In this document: piece after piece, positions 34,236 to 42,145 of the stretch | How the letters are laid out: each line of letters opens with the position of its first letter | Numbering within the stretch: the stretch's first letter is position 1 | Assembly: GCA_902515765.1 (NCBI GenBank) | Contig: CABXVZ010000005.1 | Coordinates: 1 to 64,000, forward strand | Length of the DNA: 64,000 nucleotides | Direction: 5' to 3' | Source of the DNA: an uncultured Alphaproteobacteria bacterium | GTDB taxonomy: Bacteria; Pseudomonadota; Alphaproteobacteria; HIMB59 | Position numbers and translations under genes: made by a program | The notes under the pieces: generated by a model | The model's input: the letters and a program-made list of their open reading frames with translations, nothing else | Told to the model about the DNA's origin: nothing | Database searches by the model: none

Positions 34236-35388
34236 GAGCTTTTATTCCAGGTAAATCGTTTTCTTCTAATGCTTCTAAAAAAGCACCCCCAGCAGTAGAA
34301 ACAAAGTGATACTTATCAAAACTAACACCTGCCAAATTAATAGCTAAAAGAGTATCTCCCCCTCCTATTATAACATCAACTTTTACCTCACTAAGAAGCT
34401 TAGCAAGCTCAATAGAAGCCCTTGCAAAAAAAGTATCTTCAATTTTTCCTAGAGGCCCATTCCATAAAATAAGTTCACTCTTATGAATGAGTGATGTTAA
34501 TAGCTTCAAAGATTCATCAGAGAGGTCTAATATTTTGAAATTATCCAAAGAAGAAAGATTATCAATCGTAGAGGTATCCTGATTATCAAGGACAACGTCT
34601 GAAGGTAGATGAATCTCACATTTTTTTTCTTGAGCTGAAGCATAGATTTGTTTAATCATTTTTTCTGATCCTTCTTCTAATAATGAAGAACCAACAGGTA
34701 TGCCTTTAAATTTTAAAAAATTATTAGACATGGCACCACCTATAAAAATATTTGCACAAGATTTTGTCAAAGAAAGTAGTGTACTAATTTTTGTTGATAC
34801 TTTAGATCCCCCTATGATTGCTAATTTTTTTTTGGTAGAATTTTTGATTTCCTTAATAGCTAAAACTTCTTTTTCAAAATTAAATCCTGAGACAGAAGTA
34901 ATATTTTTTGGCATTCTATTTACAGATGAATGACTTCGATGGGAAGCAGAGAAAGCCTCGTTGATATACAAATCTAGGTGATCAGTAATTAATTTACTAA
35001 AGGTTAATTCGTTATCTATTTCTCCTTTAAAGAATCTTATGTTTTCTAAAAGAGTTATTTGATGATTTAAATTTAGAAAGTCTGATAATCCATTTTTTGA
35101 AAATGTTTCATAAGTTAATAAATTTAAATTTACATCTAACACTTCTGAAAATTGATCTATTAAAAATTGAAAAGAAAATTTTTCATCAAAATTTTCTTTG
35201 GGTCTTCCAAAATGAGAGAGGAGTAAGATTTTACAATTCTGATTTTTAACAAAATTAATTGTATCTCGGGCTCTTATTAGCCTTGTATTGTCCGTAATTA
35301 TAAAATGTTCATCGACAGGAATATTAAAATCAACTCGTATTCCTACCGTTTTAATATTATTAAAATTAATTCTCGATAAACTTTTCAT
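34219..35388 (-). CDS. pgk: Phosphoglycerate kinase
   Basis: Catalyses the ATP-forming step between 1,3-bisphosphoglycerate and 3-phosphoglycerate. The 389-residue protein has the substrate-binding VGIRVDFNIPVDE, LLSHFGRPKE, ENIRFFKGE and NEAFSASHRSHSS at the N-terminal side. ILWNGPLG and VIIGGGDTLLAI, then STAGGAFLEALE, lie on the nucleotide side. Usually it follows gap; here it stands alone between yciB and gcrA. Confidence 0.95.
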   Translation of the reverse strand: MKSLSRINFNNIKTVGIRVDFNIPVDEHFIITDNTRLIRARDTINFVKNQNCKILLLSHFGRPKENFDEKFSFQFLIDQFSEVLDVNLNLLTYETFSKNGLSDFLNLNHQITLLENIRFFKGEIDNELTFSKLITDHLDLYINEAFSASHRSHSSVNRMPKNITSVSGFNFEKEVLAIKEIKNSTKKKLAIIGGSKVSTKISTLLSLTKSCANIFIGGAMSNNFLKFKGIPVGSSLLEEGSEKMIKQIYASAQEKKCEIHLPSDVVLDNQDTSTIDNLSSLDNFKILDLSDESLKLLTSLIHKSELILWNGPLGKIEDTFFARASIELAKLLSEVKVDVIIGGGDTLLAINLAGVSFDKYHFVSTAGGAFLEALEENDLPGIKALSQDL

Positions 35389-35431
35389 CTTTATTCACAA
35401 TTTTTTAATCATTTTGCAGTAGATTACTACC

Positions 35432-35476
35432 ACTATATATAGTATAAAATTACGCATAAAGGGAACTATATAGAGT
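35432..35476 (+). promoter_or_regulatory. Paired palindromic element upstream of gcrA
   Basis: ACTATATATAGT at 35432-35443 is a perfect 12-bp palindrome. A one-mismatch copy, ACTATATAGAGT, lies at 35465-35476. The two are 33 bp apart, about three helical turns, with a TATAAA -10-like box between them. A GTAG-ATTA-CTAC inverted repeat at 35419-35430 precedes them. No GANTC methylation site is seen here. It looks like an operator pair, but AT-rich palindromes arise easily by chance. Confidence 0.35.
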
Positions 35477-35487
35477 AGGTAAAAATT

Positions 35488-35961
35488 ATGTCTTGGAACA
35501 CACAAAAAGTCGAAGATCTTAAAAAACTCTGGAATGAAGGAGTAGCTACAAGCCGAATTGGTGAGCAGCTTGGTTTTACTAAAAATGCCGTTATTGGAAA
35601 AGCTTTTAGATTAGGCCTAGAAAGAAGGCAAAACTCTAGAAAAAAGACCTCCCAAAATCATCAGTTTTCCTCAGTCACAATGTATAGAGAATCAAGTAGT
35701 AGCTCTGCTACACAAAACAGCGTAAGAAGAGAGCCCACAAGAAGAAGAGAAAAATTTAGCTTTAAGAAAAGCATTGTAGGTACAGGTAATTTTAAATCTT
35801 GCCAATGGCCTATAGGAGACCCACTAGAAGAAGGTTTTCACTATTGTGGATGTCAAAATATTCCAACAAAACCTTACTGTATTGATCACTATAAAAAAGC
35901 CTACAACGTAGATGAAAAATACTTAGACAGACTTCTAGATTTTTTACACGAAAAAAACTAG
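35488..35961 (+). CDS. gcrA: GcrA cell cycle regulator
   Basis: GcrA binds sigma-70 RNA polymerase and activates promoters carrying CcrM-methylated GANTC sites in alphaproteobacteria. The 157-residue protein begins SWNTQKVEDLKKLWNEG and has the helix-turn-helix SRIGEQLGFTKNAVIGKAFRLGL. A polar linker follows, then the C-terminal signature CQWPIGDP with CGCQ and PYCIDHYKKAY that contacts sigma region 2. Presence implies CcrM-type methylation in this organism, although ccrM is not in the window. Confidence 0.94.
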   Translation: MSWNTQKVEDLKKLWNEGVATSRIGEQLGFTKNAVIGKAFRLGLERRQNSRKKTSQNHQFSSVTMYRESSSSSATQNSVRREPTRRREKFSFKKSIVGTGNFKSCQWPIGDPLEEGFHYCGCQNIPTKPYCIDHYKKAYNVDEKYLDRLLDFLHEKN

Positions 35962-35988
35962 TTTCAATACTAACTTGCTTATTAGTCT

Positions 35989-36065
35989 TGGCGCGCTTGG
36001 CAGGAATCGAACCTGCGACCCCCAGATTAGGAATCTGGTGCTCTATCCTACTGAGCTACAAGCGC
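35989..36065 (-). tRNA. tRNA-Arg (anticodon CCU)
   Basis: The 77-nt cloverleaf has acceptor GCGCTTG/CAAGCGC, D-arm GCTC/GAGC and anticodon stem CCAGA/TCTGG with loop TTCCTAA, so positions 34-36 read CCT. The T-arm is GCAGG/CCTGC, followed by discriminator G and an encoded CCA. It reads the rare AGG codon. It lies antisense between gcrA and the next + strand gene. Confidence 0.95.
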
Positions 36066-36146
36066 AAATTTTTAATATAAACATTTTTAAAATTAGGTAA
36101 TAGAATTTTTTTGGTCTTCCAAATGAAAGTGATATAAAATCTATAT

Positions 36147-36386
36147 ATGTATTACGATGAAAATGACAATGATGATAGCACCTTATTAGGTAGATTAACT
36201 GAACTTAATAGGTCCTTAAGTCAAATGATGAGAAACACTAGCGAAAGAAATATTGTTGAGAAATTACATACATATCAGCTTGCAATAAAAAAAACTTTAA
36301 GTGTAATGACAAAGAAACAACTAAGCACTATTTCAGAGTCTTCTAATGAATACGAGGATAGGCTCGAAAGAGGCGATTTAGAATAA
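36147..36386 (+). CDS. Small acidic protein of unknown function
   Basis: A 79-residue protein, rich in Asp/Glu/Asn at the start (MYYDENDNDDST) and likely helical afterwards (LGRLTELNRSLSQMM; KLHTYQLAIKKTLSVM). I recognise no family. A TATAAAAT -10-like box lies about 15 bp before the ATG, so it has its own near-leaderless promoter. It stands 16 bp before recX in the same direction. The frame is intact and strongly polar, which supports a real gene over chance. Confidence 0.65.
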   Translation: MYYDENDNDDSTLLGRLTELNRSLSQMMRNTSERNIVEKLHTYQLAIKKTLSVMTKKQLSTISESSNEYEDRLERGDLE

Positions 36387-36402
36387 TTATTCAATAAGAA
36401 TA

Positions 36403-36891
36403 ATGAAACAAGATGCAGATAAGTATTTATTTAATGAGGCAGTAAAGTATTTAGGGAAATATCCTTCAACTAAAAAAAAAATTGAAGAATACCTCCACAA
36501 AAAGGTCATGAATAAGAAAACATATCAAAGAGCAATTTTTCCTAATGATATATCTAAAAAGGAACTAATCAGCGGCATAGTTGATAAACTTGATGAACTC
36601 AAAATCATTAACGAAGATCATTATTTGGAAAGTCTTTTTCACTATTATGAAAAATCACTTTTTTCTTTGAGAAAAATTAAAAATAAATTATTTCAAAAGG
36701 GATTTGATCAGAGATTAATTGAAGAATTTATTTCTGAAAAACTTAATGAAAACACAGATCTAGAACTAAACATTCTTAAAAAATATATTGAAAGAAAAAA
36801 ATTGAATAATCTAGATAATGTAAGTTTAAAGAAAAAACTTTATCAGCAGATTTTTTCTGAGGATTCTATTTATAAGGTTATTAAAGATTAA
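36403..36891 (+). CDS. recX: Regulatory protein RecX
   Basis: RecX binds RecA filaments and limits their activity. The 162-residue helical protein shows the repeated three-helix RecX units: FNEAVKYLGKYPSTKKKIEEYL, then VDKLDELKIINEDHYLESL, then SLRKIKNKLFQKGFDQRLIEEF. The sequence is strongly AT-shifted (Lys, Ile and Asn rich) but the pattern is clear. recA is not in this window. It ends 2 bp from the convergent rpmF gene. Confidence 0.82.
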   Translation: MKQDADKYLFNEAVKYLGKYPSTKKKIEEYLHKKVMNKKTYQRAIFPNDISKKELISGIVDKLDELKIINEDHYLESLFHYYEKSLFSLRKIKNKLFQKGFDQRLIEEFISEKLNENTDLELNILKKYIERKKLNNLDNVSLKKKLYQQIFSEDSIYKVIKD

Positions 36892-36893
36892 AG

Positions 36894-37151
36894 CTATTTA
36901 GTAGTAGGTGCTTCTATAGTTTTTGTAGTTTCATCAGCTGGTACTGCTGTAGTTTCAGGGGTTTCTTCTTTTTTAACTTTTTTAACAATTATTTGTTTTC
37001 CACGATACATACCTGTACTTAAATCAATATGATGCGGTCTTCTCAATTCGCCTGATTTTTTATCTTCTGCAAAGGATTGTGTGCCAGCTCTGTGGTGAGA
37101 GCGTCTCATATTCCTTTTGGACGGTGTGGTTTTTCTTTTTGGTACTGCCAT
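36894..37151 (-). CDS. rpmF: 50S ribosomal protein L32 with C-terminal extension
   Basis: Residues 1 to about 57 are a normal L32: [20 protein letters not shown], then [18 protein letters not shown]. The zinc-type cysteines are absent, as in most alphaproteobacteria. Beyond the usual end, about 25 residues of low-complexity E, T, P, A and K follow ([17 protein letters not shown]). That tail resembles in composition those on L19 and S16 in this window. Confidence 0.93.
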   Translation of the reverse strand: MAVPKRKTTPSKRNMRRSHHRAGTQSFAEDKKSGELRRPHHIDLSTGMYRGKQIIVKKVKKEETPETTAVPADETTKTIEAPTTK

Positions 37152-37196
37152 AATAGAGCGCTAACATAATAAAAATTTGTATAAATTACAATAATA

Positions 37197-37541
37197 ATGT
37201 ATAAATCTGCCACCATGGTACAGGAAATGATTGATTTAGGTCACAAAAGAACGTGCCCTCATTGTGGTGCTAAATATTATGATTTTTACCAAGAAGAGCT
37301 GGAATGCCCTCAATGTGGTAAATCCATAGAGGCTGTAAATATTACTAAGCCAAAAAGAGGAAGAAAAGCAGGCGTTACTATCGCTGCAACCCCTTCCAAA
37401 ACCAACAAAGATAATGATGAACTCAAAGATCTTATTGAAGAAACTGATGATAGTGCCACTTCTCCTGGGGAAGATGCTGAAAACTTAGCTGAGGATATTA
37501 GTATCGATATTCCTAAAGATAAGAACGAAGATACTATCTAA
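37197..37541 (+). CDS. TIGR02300 (FYDLN-acid) zinc-ribbon protein
   Basis: A 114-residue protein with a zinc ribbon, KRTCPHCGAKYYDFYQEELECPQCGK trimmed to CPHC...CPQC, near residues 19-43. A charged, acidic and disordered C-terminal half follows (GEDAENLAEDISIDIP). This matches the TIGR02300 family of alphaproteobacteria, whose function is unknown. Translation may start at M7 (37215). It is divergent from rpmF, with only 45 bp between the start codons, and its end abuts cdnL. Confidence 0.85.
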   Translation: MYKSATMVQEMIDLGHKRTCPHCGAKYYDFYQEELECPQCGKSIEAVNITKPKRGRKAGVTIAATPSKTNKDNDELKDLIEETDDSATSPGEDAENLAEDISIDIPKDKNEDTI

Positions 37542-37542
37542 A

Positions 37543-38256
37543 TTATCTTTTATTTAATATTTCTACAATTTTAGCTGAAGACTCTTCAAACTTCATATCT
37601 GAAGATATTGCAAATTCCCTTGCGTATCTCTCAAAAGCCACCTGGAACATTTGTCTTTCACTATAAGACTGCTCTGTTTGATCATCTTTTCTAAAAAGGT
37701 CTCTTACAACTTCTGATAATAATTTAATATTTCCAGAATTAATTTTTTGGTCATACTCTTGAGCTCTACGAGACCACATAGCTTTTTTAATTTTAGGTTT
37801 TTGCTTTAAGATGGATAGGGTTCTAGTCATGGAAGGTTTACTTGTAATATTTCTTAGTCCAATTAACTTAGCTTTTGAAAAAGGAACTCTGATTGTCAAT
37901 TTGTCTTGAAAAAATTGAATAACATATAATTGCTCTTCTACTAAATCATATTGGAATTTTTCAATAGTAAGAATTCTGCCAACACCATGTGTAGGGTATA
38001 CAATATTTTCTCCACCCTTAAATTCCTGAGGGGCAATAATTTTTTTAATTTTAGGAGCCTTAGGTGTGATAATTTTTCTAACAACTTTTTTAGCTACTTT
38101 TTTAGCTAACTTTTTGACAGTTTTTTTTGCAACTTTTTTAATTACCTTAGACTTAACAACTTTCTTAGCAGAAGGAACTTTTTTCTTTGCAATAGTTTTT
38201 TTTGCAACTTTCTTTTTTACAGTTTTTTTTGTAGTCGATTTTTTTTTAACAGGCAT
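37543..38256 (-). CDS. cdnL: CarD/CdnL transcription factor with histone H1-like N-terminal extension
   Basis: CdnL binds the RNA polymerase beta subunit and stabilises open complexes at rRNA and other housekeeping promoters. The conserved part starts near residue 77 (GENIVYPTHGVGRI), with PFSKAKLIGLR, MWSRRAQEYDQKINSG and EVVRDLFRKD following. Residues 1 to about 75 are an unusual basic extension of Lys, Ala and Val repeats (KKTVKKKVAKKT, VAKKVVRK), like the C-terminus of histone H1. Total 237 residues against about 165-170 for the family. It follows fdxA with a one-base overlap. Confidence 0.92.
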   Translation of the reverse strand: MPVKKKSTTKKTVKKKVAKKTIAKKKVPSAKKVVKSKVIKKVAKKTVKKLAKKVAKKVVRKIITPKAPKIKKIIAPQEFKGGENIVYPTHGVGRILTIEKFQYDLVEEQLYVIQFFQDKLTIRVPFSKAKLIGLRNITSKPSMTRTLSILKQKPKIKKAMWSRRAQEYDQKINSGNIKLLSEVVRDLFRKDDQTEQSYSERQMFQVAFERYAREFAISSDMKFEESSAKIVEILNKR

Positions 38257-38588
38257 TATTCTGCTCCTTTTTCACTGAAATATTTTTCAAATTTATTTTC
38301 AACACCTTCATAATCTTTGGCATCGGCTGGTGATTCTTTTTTAGTTGTAATGTTGGGCCAAGTTTGGGAATACTTCTCATTGATATCTAACCATTTCGTT
38401 CCATCATCTAAATTGTCTGGAACAATAGCTTCTACAGGACATTCAGGCTCACAAACACCACAATCAATACATTCATCTGGGTTTATTACAAGCATGTTTT
38501 CTCCCTCATAAAAACAATCTACAGGGCACACTTCGACACAATCCATAAATTTACACTTAATGCATTTGTCATTTACAAGATATGTCAT
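38256..38588 (-). CDS. fdxA: Ferredoxin FdxA (seven/eight-iron type)
   Basis: A 110-residue low-potential ferredoxin. First cluster region is [18 protein letters not shown] and the second [12 protein letters not shown], typical for alphaproteobacterial FdxA with a [3Fe-4S] and a [4Fe-4S] cluster. The C-terminal part ([17 protein letters not shown]) matches the family. It overlaps TerB by 4 bp upstream and cdnL by one base downstream. The fdxA-cdnL pairing is usual in this class. Confidence 0.94.
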   Translation of the reverse strand: MTYLVNDKCIKCKFMDCVEVCPVDCFYEGENMLVINPDECIDCGVCEPECPVEAIVPDNLDDGTKWLDINEKYSQTWPNITTKKESPADAKDYEGVENKFEKYFSEKGAE

Positions 38589-39019
38589 AGGGAGCTTTTT
38601 ACTCTATTTCTTATTAAGATAAAATCCTTATCCTCCAATCCTAATAAAGTAGAAATTGTTCTTACAGTTGAGGTTTCTAGCTGATCTTCATTTTCATCTA
38701 ACATTAATACCTGCCAACAAATCAATATAATATCCATACGTTGCTCATAGGATAGAGATGATTTCAGTCTCATGGCGTACTGTGATAAATCAGTGTTAAA
38801 ATGTTGATTATCAATTAACTTTTGAAATTCCTCTTTGTTTGTATTTTTTGGAATTTGAAAATAAAATTCAATTAGTTCTGCCGACAATTCGATCTCATCC
38901 GGTGTAATTACATGATCAGCAATTATGATTTCATAGATAAGGTTATAGAGGTCGTTATTGATTGAATTTTCTTCTTTTTTTTTGTCTTGATTAAAAGGTT
39001 GAAAGAACTTATTTAGCAT
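38585..39019 (-). CDS. TerB-family protein
   Basis: A 144-residue helical protein with the TerB/DjlA-N pattern: [28 protein letters not shown], then [22 protein letters not shown]. Such domains bind divalent metal through acidic residues in the helix hairpins and are membrane- or stress-associated. True tellurite resistance is unlikely here, because no other ter gene is present. In many relatives this operon slot holds an S4 RNA-binding protein instead. It overlaps the helicase by 11 bp and fdxA by 4 bp. Confidence 0.78.
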   Translation of the reverse strand: MLNKFFQPFNQDKKKEENSINNDLYNLIYEIIIADHVITPDEIELSAELIEFYFQIPKNTNKEEFQKLIDNQHFNTDLSQYAMRLKSSLSYEQRMDIILICWQVLMLDENEDQLETSTVRTISTLLGLEDKDFILIRNRVKSSL

Positions 39020-41555
39020 TAATATCTCTTAATTGGTTAAATGGGTTATTAAATAAATTTTTAGTTGGTGTTTTTTTTACTTTTTTTTGATGGGTTTTCA
39101 ACGTTTTTTTATTCTTCTCAATAGATGGGCTCTTATTAATTTTAATTTTTTTAGATATTACTAAATCATTTTCTTCAACTTCTTGGATTGAAAAAGATCT
39201 ATTCTGCAAAATGTTAATTAATTTATCTTTTTTGATTCCTAATAAATTAGATAAATCCATTGGAAGTGAGAACGGTCCACGATTTTCTCTTTTAAAAAGC
39301 TGTTTTTCAAATTCGTTAAAAATATCTATTCTAATAAGTAAGTCATTTTGTTGAATAAAACCTAAGAAAGATACTAATTTTTCATTAAGCTTATTCTCGA
39401 TATTGAGAGTAGCATTACCATCTTTAGGGATATAAGAGTCTAATGAAAGATTTTCACCGTGAAATATATTCCAAAGATAAAATTTTACTTTCATATATTC
39501 TGGTCTTATAAGCTCAGTATTGAATATAACATTTTTACCTAAACGAAAATTTATAGCATGAATTTCTTTTCTTTTACTCTCTTCTATCAATTTAAATTCG
39601 TCTAGTATGTTAATTTGATAGAAATTAAATTGATTTTCATTAAGTTTAAAAATAAAGCCTCTCTCTTGCGCAGTCTCATTGAACTTATTTAAATTTGAAG
39701 TTAAATCAATTTTTTGGAGATAATTACTTTCAAGCCAGTCAGAAATTTTATCTGAAATCTGTTTGGTCTGCTCTTGAGAGATTAGGTCTTTATCTTTAAT
39801 AATTTCAATTTTTGGCTTTAAAAGTTCTTCACCTTTAACAATTGATGCAATATTAGTCTCCCCCCATGAAATGAAAAGATCGTTAAAGACTCCTTTATCA
39901 TCAAGAGAGGGGTTTAAGGATAGACTCTCAATTGGAGCCGAAATAAAGTTTTCAACGTTTAAAGTCATATGATGGGAGATTTGATCTTTTATTATTTTTT
40001 GGTAATTGCTAGTTAATATATCTTGAAATTTTTTATCAAAAGATATTTTAAATCCAGAAATAACTCCTATTTTTTCTTCTTTTATCATAACATAAGTGTT
40101 GTTACTTATAGAAATATTTTTTTCACTAATATTTAAATTTTGTACCATTTGACTTTTATTTTTATCAATAAACTTTTGCATAAGGCTTTGGTGTATCTCT
40201 TCTGATAACTTGTCTTCGATATTTTTAACTTTTTGAACCAAAAAAGAACTTGGAATCCATTGCTTTTGGTTAGTTATATAAAGCCATATTCTTGTTTCAT
40301 TTAAAGTATAAATCAAATCGTCAATGCTTCCTGAATAATCTTCAAGTCGAGAAATATTTTTATTTAAAAAATCTTCACCTAGTTTCCATTTATTACTTTT
40401 TAGTTCTTGAAAAATATCTGTGAGTAATGAAATGTGTTTTTCCTCGGAAATATTTTGATAATCAGGGATACGGCATACATCCCAAAGTTGTTTTAAAGAA
40501 ATTGAATCTTCAAAGCTTGATGCTAGTGTTTTGTTTTTTAAAAAACCAAATAAGAATTTTTGATCTTCGGCATCTTTCTTGAGAATGAGTCTTTGATTTT
40601 TTGGTATCTTTAAAAGCGAGTTTTTAAGATCATATGAAGATTTAAAAGAAAGGAGATGATTTCTCCAAAATATTTTTTTTACAGGTTCAAATTTATGGGC
40701 TTGGATGTTGTCAATAGTTTCCATATTAGAAAACTTCGCGCTCAGAGTTGAGCCAAAATATCCTGATTTTGTATATCGTCCAGCACGTCCTGCTATTTGT
40801 GCAACTTCCATATCATTCAAAGGTCTTACATACTTTCCATCGAATTTCTCTAAACCAGAAAAGTAGACTTGGTTAATATTCAGATTAAGTCCCATTCCAA
40901 TTGCATCTGTTGCTACAATGTAATCTACCTCTCCGTCCTCATAAAGTTTAACTTGGGAATTCCTAGTTTTAGGGCTCAAAGCACCTGCCACTAAAGCAAC
41001 CCCGCCTTTTAAACTTCTAATTTGCTCTGCTATTTCATAAAGGCCTATTAAGTTAAAAGCAATGATAGCCGATCGTGGTTTAATGTTTTGAATTTTTTTG
41101 TGACCAATAAAATTTAATTGGGAGAAACGAGTTTTGAATTTTATTTCTGCATCAGGAATCAATTCTTTAATAATTTCCTCCATAGTTAGGGAGCCAAGAA
41201 AAATAGTTCTTTGTTCCCCGCGAGAATATAAGAGTCGTTGCGTAAATATATGACCTCTTTCATAGTCAGCAGATAATTGAATCTCATCGACACAAATAAA
41301 TTCAAAGAAGTCATCTGGCATAGACTCCACTGTACAAAAAAAATATTTGGCATCTTTAGGAATTATTTTTTCTTCACCCGTGATTAATGCAATTTGATCA
41401 ATAGGGTATAATTTACAGGCTTTATCATAGTTTTCTCTCGCTAAAAGGCGCAAAGGGAAACCAAAAACACCATTTTTGAATGAAAACATTTGTTCAAACG
41501 CATAAAAAGTTTTTCCTGTGTTGGTAGGACCTAAAATAATTTCAATTTGGCTCAT
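39009..41555 (-). CDS. SUV3-like superfamily 2 RNA/DNA helicase
   Basis: An 848-residue ATP-dependent helicase. Walker A is GPTNTGKT at residues 9-16, motif II is VDEIQL, and FLGSLT and motif VI QIAGRAGRYT follow in the second RecA domain. This is the SUV3-like group found next to fdxA/cdnL in alphaproteobacteria. About 500 residues of divergent helical sequence come after, ending in a Lys-rich tail (KKTLKTHQKKVKKTPTK). Bacterial members are suspected to act on structured RNA, but the role is not settled. First gene of the leftward operon. Confidence 0.85.
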   Translation of the reverse strand: MSQIEIILGPTNTGKTFYAFEQMFSFKNGVFGFPLRLLARENYDKACKLYPIDQIALITGEEKIIPKDAKYFFCTVESMPDDFFEFICVDEIQLSADYERGHIFTQRLLYSRGEQRTIFLGSLTMEEIIKELIPDAEIKFKTRFSQLNFIGHKKIQNIKPRSAIIAFNLIGLYEIAEQIRSLKGGVALVAGALSPKTRNSQVKLYEDGEVDYIVATDAIGMGLNLNINQVYFSGLEKFDGKYVRPLNDMEVAQIAGRAGRYTKSGYFGSTLSAKFSNMETIDNIQAHKFEPVKKIFWRNHLLSFKSSYDLKNSLLKIPKNQRLILKKDAEDQKFLFGFLKNKTLASSFEDSISLKQLWDVCRIPDYQNISEEKHISLLTDIFQELKSNKWKLGEDFLNKNISRLEDYSGSIDDLIYTLNETRIWLYITNQKQWIPSSFLVQKVKNIEDKLSEEIHQSLMQKFIDKNKSQMVQNLNISEKNISISNNTYVMIKEEKIGVISGFKISFDKKFQDILTSNYQKIIKDQISHHMTLNVENFISAPIESLSLNPSLDDKGVFNDLFISWGETNIASIVKGEELLKPKIEIIKDKDLISQEQTKQISDKISDWLESNYLQKIDLTSNLNKFNETAQERGFIFKLNENQFNFYQINILDEFKLIEESKRKEIHAINFRLGKNVIFNTELIRPEYMKVKFYLWNIFHGENLSLDSYIPKDGNATLNIENKLNEKLVSFLGFIQQNDLLIRIDIFNEFEKQLFKRENRGPFSLPMDLSNLLGIKKDKLINILQNRSFSIQEVEENDLVISKKIKINKSPSIEKNKKTLKTHQKKVKKTPTKNLFNNPFNQLRDINAK

Positions 41556-41686
41556 AGTTTTAAAAAAGTTATCACAAATAAGATGTTGACATAATTAAAT
41601 ACTTTTTTAATGTTTTTTTTAGTAAATGAATATTTTTAAATATTCGTTTTATACTTGCTAGTAAGTATAAAAGTAAGGAGGCTATA

Positions 41687-42085
41687 ATGGCTGTAAAAAA
41701 GAAAAAAGCTGCCAAGAAGAAAGCAGCTCCTAAGAAAAAAGCTGCTAAGAAAAAGGTAGCGCCTAAGAAAAAAGCTGCAAAAAAGAAAGCAGCACCTAAG
41801 CGTAAAGCTGCAAAAAAGAAAGCAGCTCCTAAAAAGAGAAAAGCCACTAAGAAAAAAGCTGTAAAGCGTAAAGCAGCTAAGAAAAAAGTAGCGCCTAAGC
41901 GTAAAGCGGCTAAGAAAAAAGCAGCTCCTAAGCGTAAATCAGCTAAGAAAAAAGCGGCTCCCAAGAAAAAGAAGGCTGCACCTAAAAAGAAAAAAGCTGC
42001 CAAGAAGAAAGCAGCGCCTAAGCGTAAAGCGGCTAAGAAAAAAGCAGCTCCTAAAAAGAGAAAAGCTTCAAGAAAAAGAAGATAA
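41687..42085 (+). CDS. Histone H1-like, Lys/Ala/Pro-repeat DNA-binding protein
   Basis: A 132-residue protein made almost entirely of K, A, P, R and V in units such as KKKAAPKRKAA, ending RKASRKRR. It has no hydrophobic core. It resembles bacterial histone H1 homologues (Hc1/AlgP C-terminal type), which bind and compact DNA through charge. A good Shine-Dalgarno (AAGGAGG) and its own terminator support expression at high level. The copy number of the repeat probably varies between strains. The opposite strand carries a long frame that is only its shadow. Confidence 0.9.
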   Translation: MAVKKKKAAKKKAAPKKKAAKKKVAPKKKAAKKKAAPKRKAAKKKAAPKKRKATKKKAVKRKAAKKKVAPKRKAAKKKAAPKRKSAKKKAAPKKKKAAPKKKKAAKKKAAPKRKAAKKKAAPKKRKASRKRR

Positions 42086-42116
42086 ATTTCTTAGTTTTAA
42101 ATATTTAAAACTTCAA

Positions 42117-42145
42117 AAGCGGGTTATAATCACCCGCTTTTTTTT
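42117..42145 (+). terminator. Terminator of the H1-like gene carrying a TATAAT in its loop, abutting ccmA
   Basis: AAGCGGGT (42117-42124) pairs with ACCCGCTT (42132-42139) and is followed by T to 42145. The ccmA ATG begins at 42146. The loop bases 42125-42130 are a perfect TATAAT, 15 bp before that ATG. The same DNA may thus end the upstream transcript and start the ccm operon with a very short leader and no Shine-Dalgarno. The terminator is clear; the promoter use is inferred. Confidence 0.8.

Noticed and set aside
38066-38278. Hydrophobic + strand frame over the start of cdnL
   Set aside because: Antisense shadow of the Lys-rich CdnL arm, with no signals of its own.
38585-39019. Tellurite-resistance system
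   Set aside because: Only a TerB-type domain is present, without other ter genes, inside a housekeeping operon.
41572-42003. Long hydrophobic frame on the - strand with AAFFLGA-type repeats
   Set aside because: It is the exact antisense of the Lys/Ala-repeat H1-like gene, which has a good ribosome-binding site and terminator. The repeats are a by-product.
41687-42085. Regular short repeats that might suggest a CRISPR array
   Set aside because: Repeats are codon-phased within one open frame and lack unique spacers of constant length.
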